Assembly: GCA_014894735.1 (NCBI GenBank)
Contig: JADBKX010000165.1
Coordinates: forward strand, 1 to 17,006
Length of the DNA: 17,006 nt
Direction: 5' to 3'
Source of the DNA: Candidatus Sediminicultor sextus
GTDB lineage: Bacteria; Atribacterota; Phoenicimicrobiia; Phoenicimicrobiales; Phoenicimicrobiaceae
In this document: positions 14,629 to 17,006 of the stretch, piece by piece
Layout of the letters: every line of letters begins with the position of its first letter
How positions within the stretch are numbered: position 1 is the stretch's first letter
The notes under the pieces: generated by a model
The model's input: the letters and a program-made list of their open reading frames with translations, nothing else
Told to the model about the DNA's origin: nothing
Databases searched by the model: none
Program-made: the position numbers and the translations under genes

Positions 14629-14680
14629 TTGTGCCCAAAGCACAAGTAGACACGGCACGCAGGGCCTTTACATTAGCGTG
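14629..14680. other. Two adjacent hairpins in the rpsG-fusA spacer
   Basis: TTGTGC (14629-14634) pairs with GCACAA (14640-14645) around a CCAAA loop. CACGC (14656-14660) pairs with GCGTG (14676-14680) around a 15-nt loop. This segment is GC-richer than the rest of the spacer and shows no 7-bp periodicity, so it interrupts the repeats. Function unknown; no T-run follows. Confidence 0.4.
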
Positions 14681-14715
14681 GTATTAATTCTTTAACCAGC
14701 TAATCAGCAAGTGAT

Positions 14716-14842
14716 GTAATGTGTAACATATGGTAAGTAACGTGTAGTAAATACCTGTTTTTATAATTTCAGAAAATTAATCTTATTACTCATTACACAT
14801 TACTTGTTACTGTATTTTATACGAGATACGAGATACGAATTA
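14716..14842. repeat. Heptamer arrays upstream of fusA
   Basis: 14716-14750 reads GTAATGT, GTAACAT, ATGGTAA, GTAACGT, GTAGTAA. TTAC recurs at 14786, 14793, 14800 and 14807. 14822-14842 reads CGAGATA, CGAGATA, CGAATTA. Between them lies an AT-rich linker. No clear promoter was found before fusA. Confidence 0.8.
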
Positions 14843-14860
14843 AGATTGGGTTTTTAAATT

Positions 14861-16924
14861 ATGTCTACGAATTTATCTTTAGATAAAATAAGAAATATTG
14901 GTATAATGGCCCATATTGACGCAGGCAAGACTACCGTTACCGAGAGGATACTTTACTATACGGGAAAAGTTCATAAGATGGGCGAGGTCCATGAGGGGTC
15001 TGCAACTATGGATTGGATGCCTCAAGAAAAAGAGAGAGGCATTACTATAACTTCTGCAGCAACCACTCTTTATTGGAAAGATAATCGTGTTAATCTTATT
15101 GATACGCCAGGACACGTAGATTTTACTATGGAGGTTGAACGTTGTTTAAGGGTACTCGATGGTGCTGTTGCAGTCTTCTGTGCAGTAGGAGGGGTTGAAC
15201 CCCAGACAGAAACCGTTTGGCATCAGGCAGAAAAATATGGTGTTCCTCGTATTGCCTTTATTAATAAAATGGATAGAGCAGGAGCAGATTTCTATCATGT
15301 TATAAAAGAGATTCAAGACAAACTGGCGACTAATCCACTCATTGTTCAATTGCCCTTGGGGAGTGAAGAAGATTTTATAGGCGTTATCGACTTAATAAAA
15401 ATGAAGGCATATTCTTATACTATGGATAATTTAGGAGTAAATTATAAAGAAGTATCTATATCAAAAGATATGCTAGAATTAGCCAATGAGTATCATCATA
15501 AAATGATAGAAAACTTAGCTGAAATTGATGAAAGAATTATGGAAAAATATCTTGAAGGTGAAGAAATTGCCTCCAATGAAATAAAGTCTGCAATTCGCAG
15601 ATTAACTATTAAAAATGAGGTAGTTCCGGTTTTTTGTGGTTCAGCTTTAAAAAATAAAGGTATTCAGTTACTTTTAGATGCGATAGTTAATTATCTGCCT
15701 TCTCCTTTAGATGTTCCGCCGATCAAAGGCATAGATCCTCAGAACGAGAAGGGGATATATAGGCTAGCCGAGGACAAAGAACCATTAGCTTCTTTGGTTT
15801 TTAAAATTATGACTGATCCTTATATAGGAAAATTAAGTTTTGTCAGAGTTTATTCAGGTATATTAAAATCAGGTTCTTATGTTTATAATTCGTCTAAAGA
15901 GATTAGGGAAAGAATAAATAGATTAGTACTGATTCATGCTGATCACAAGAAGGATGTTACAGAGATACCCGCAGGGAATATAGGAGCAATAATAGGTTTA
16001 AAAAAATCTACTACTGGTGATACTTTATGTGATATAAAACATCCTATAATTTTAGAATCAATAAAATTTCCTGAACCGGTAATATCTATCGCTATAGAGC
16101 CAAAAAGTAAAGCAGAGCAAGATAAAATGGCTTTAGCTTTGGATAAATTGTCAGAAGAAGACCCGACTTTTAGAAGAACGCATAATGTTGAAACCGGTCA
16201 AACTATCATCTCGGGTATGGGGGAACTGCATTTAGAAATAATTGTAGATCGTTTACTTCGGGAATTTAGAGTAGAAGGAAATATAGGAAAGCCACAAGTG
16301 GCCTATAAAGAAACAATCGAGAGAACTGCTAAGGCTAGAGGAAGATTTATCAGACAATCGGGAGGTAGGGGACAATATGGAGATGTAACTCTGGAGGTAG
16401 AACCTTACAAAGAAGATAATTTTAAATTTATTAATCGGATAGTTGGCGGAGCAATACCCAAAGAATATATCCCCGCAGTAGAAGGGGGTATAAAAGAAGC
16501 TATGTTAAGTGGAGTATTGGGTAATTACCCGGTCATCAATATAAAAGTAACCTTATTAGACGGTTCTTATCATCCAGTAGATTCATCGGAGATTGCTTTT
16601 AAGATTGCAGCCTCTATGGCCTTTAAAGAATGTATGAAAAACGCCAAACCAATACTTTTAGAACCGATGATGGAAGTAGAAATCGTAACTCCAGAAGAAT
16701 ATTTAGGCAATCTGATAAGTGATATAAGCTCACGGAGGGCAAAAGTAGAGGGTATAGAAACAAAAGTTAAAGTAAAAATTATTACTGCTTATGTACCTTT
16801 AGTAGAAATGTTTGGTTATGCTACTAGTTTAAGGTCAATTTCACAAGGTAGAGCAACTTCTACTATGCAGTTTTTAAATTACGAAAAAATTCCAAATAAT
16901 ATTGCAAAGGAAATATTAATCTAA
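14861..16924 (+). CDS. fusA: Translation elongation factor EF-G
   Basis: A 687-residue translocation GTPase of normal length. GTPase motifs are intact: G1 AHIDAGKT (17-24), switch I RGITI (59-63), G3 DTPGH (81-85), G4 NKMD (135-138) and a G5-type CGSALKNKG further on. Domains II-V follow, with the domain IV stretch RQSGGRGQYGDV and the C-terminal GYATSLRSISQGRA typical of EF-G. It drives tRNA-mRNA translocation and binds the L7/L12-L11 stalk encoded upstream. The ribosome-binding site is weak (GGG around 14848), although this is an abundant protein. tuf follows after 48 nt. Confidence 0.98.
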   Translation: MSTNLSLDKIRNIGIMAHIDAGKTTVTERILYYTGKVHKMGEVHEGSATMDWMPQEKERGITITSAATTLYWKDNRVNLIDTPGHVDFTMEVERCLRVLDGAVAVFCAVGGVEPQTETVWHQAEKYGVPRIAFINKMDRAGADFYHVIKEIQDKLATNPLIVQLPLGSEEDFIGVIDLIKMKAYSYTMDNLGVNYKEVSISKDMLELANEYHHKMIENLAEIDERIMEKYLEGEEIASNEIKSAIRRLTIKNEVVPVFCGSALKNKGIQLLLDAIVNYLPSPLDVPPIKGIDPQNEKGIYRLAEDKEPLASLVFKIMTDPYIGKLSFVRVYSGILKSGSYVYNSSKEIRERINRLVLIHADHKKDVTEIPAGNIGAIIGLKKSTTGDTLCDIKHPIILESIKFPEPVISIAIEPKSKAEQDKMALALDKLSEEDPTFRRTHNVETGQTIISGMGELHLEIIVDRLLREFRVEGNIGKPQVAYKETIERTAKARGRFIRQSGGRGQYGDVTLEVEPYKEDNFKFINRIVGGAIPKEYIPAVEGGIKEAMLSGVLGNYPVINIKVTLLDGSYHPVDSSEIAFKIAASMAFKECMKNAKPILLEPMMEVEIVTPEEYLGNLISDISSRRAKVEGIETKVKVKIITAYVPLVEMFGYATSLRSISQGRATSTMQFLNYEKIPNNIAKEILI

Positions 16925-16972
16925 GTTTAACATAATAAAAATAGTACAGAATATTTAAGGAGGAAAAATCAA

Positions 16973-17006
16973 ATGGCAAAAGAAAAATTTGTAAGAACTA
17001 AACCCC
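16973..17006 (+). CDS. tuf: Elongation factor EF-Tu, 5' fragment cut by window end
   Basis: Only 11 codons are present: MAKEKFVRTKP, the standard EF-Tu N terminus. AAGGAGGA upstream of the ATG is a strong ribosome-binding site. Its place directly after fusA is the classical str operon order. The rest of the gene lies outside the window. Confidence 0.93.
   Translation, partial: MAKEKFVRTKP

Overview
The window is a core translation/transcription operon block, entirely on the + strand. It joins the rif-type cluster (rpmG, tRNA-Trp, secE, nusG, rplK, rplA, rplJ, rplL, rpoB, rpoC) to the str-type cluster (rpsL, rpsG, fusA, start of tuf). The DNA is AT-rich, with AGA/AAA/ATA/TTA-rich codons. It comes from a bacterium: L7/L12 and the L10 leader are bacterial, beta and beta' are separate genes, and rpoC is not split as in cyanobacteria. 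Beta has a Bacillus-like insertion in its lobe region, beta' lacks the proteobacterial trigger-loop insertion, and L33 has both CxxC pairs. I cannot name the phylum. A deep-branching Gram-positive-like or uncultured candidate-phylum lineage is an inference only.

Layout. 1-211 is a spacer with heptamer repeats, a 10-bp palindrome and a candidate promoter. 212-1307 holds rpmG, tRNA-Trp(CCA), secE and nusG. 1343-2547 holds rplK and rplA. 2595-2724 is an L10-leader attenuator, followed by rplJ and rplL. A 16-bp-stem hairpin separates rplL from rpoB. rpoB (1201 aa) and the unusually long rpoC (1690 aa) follow. After a repeat-rich spacer with a good sigma70-like promoter come rpsL, rpsG and fusA, and the first 11 codons of tuf.

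How the genes work together: L11, L1, L10 and L7/L12 build the factor-binding stalk and L1 arm of the 50S subunit. S12 and S7 are 30S proteins, and EF-G and EF-Tu are the factors that work on the stalk. Beta and beta' form the RNA polymerase core, NusG is its elongation factor, and SecE belongs to the protein-export channel. Expression appears tuned by L10 autoregulation, by the rplL-rpoB terminator-like hairpin, and by a fresh promoter before rpsL.

Two things stand out. First, most intergenic spacers are built from degenerate tandem repeats with a 7-bp period. A shared 17-bp word, or its core, sits 0-7 nt after the stop codons of nusG, rpoC, rpsL and rpsG. Second, beta' carries an insertion of about 340 residues near its C terminus, made of diverged copies of a module (G-K/R-x-x-A-x-D-I-x-D-P-x-T-G-E-V). 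The same module occurs at a conserved site in beta' and twice in the beta insertion. No mobile element, CRISPR array or defence system was seen.
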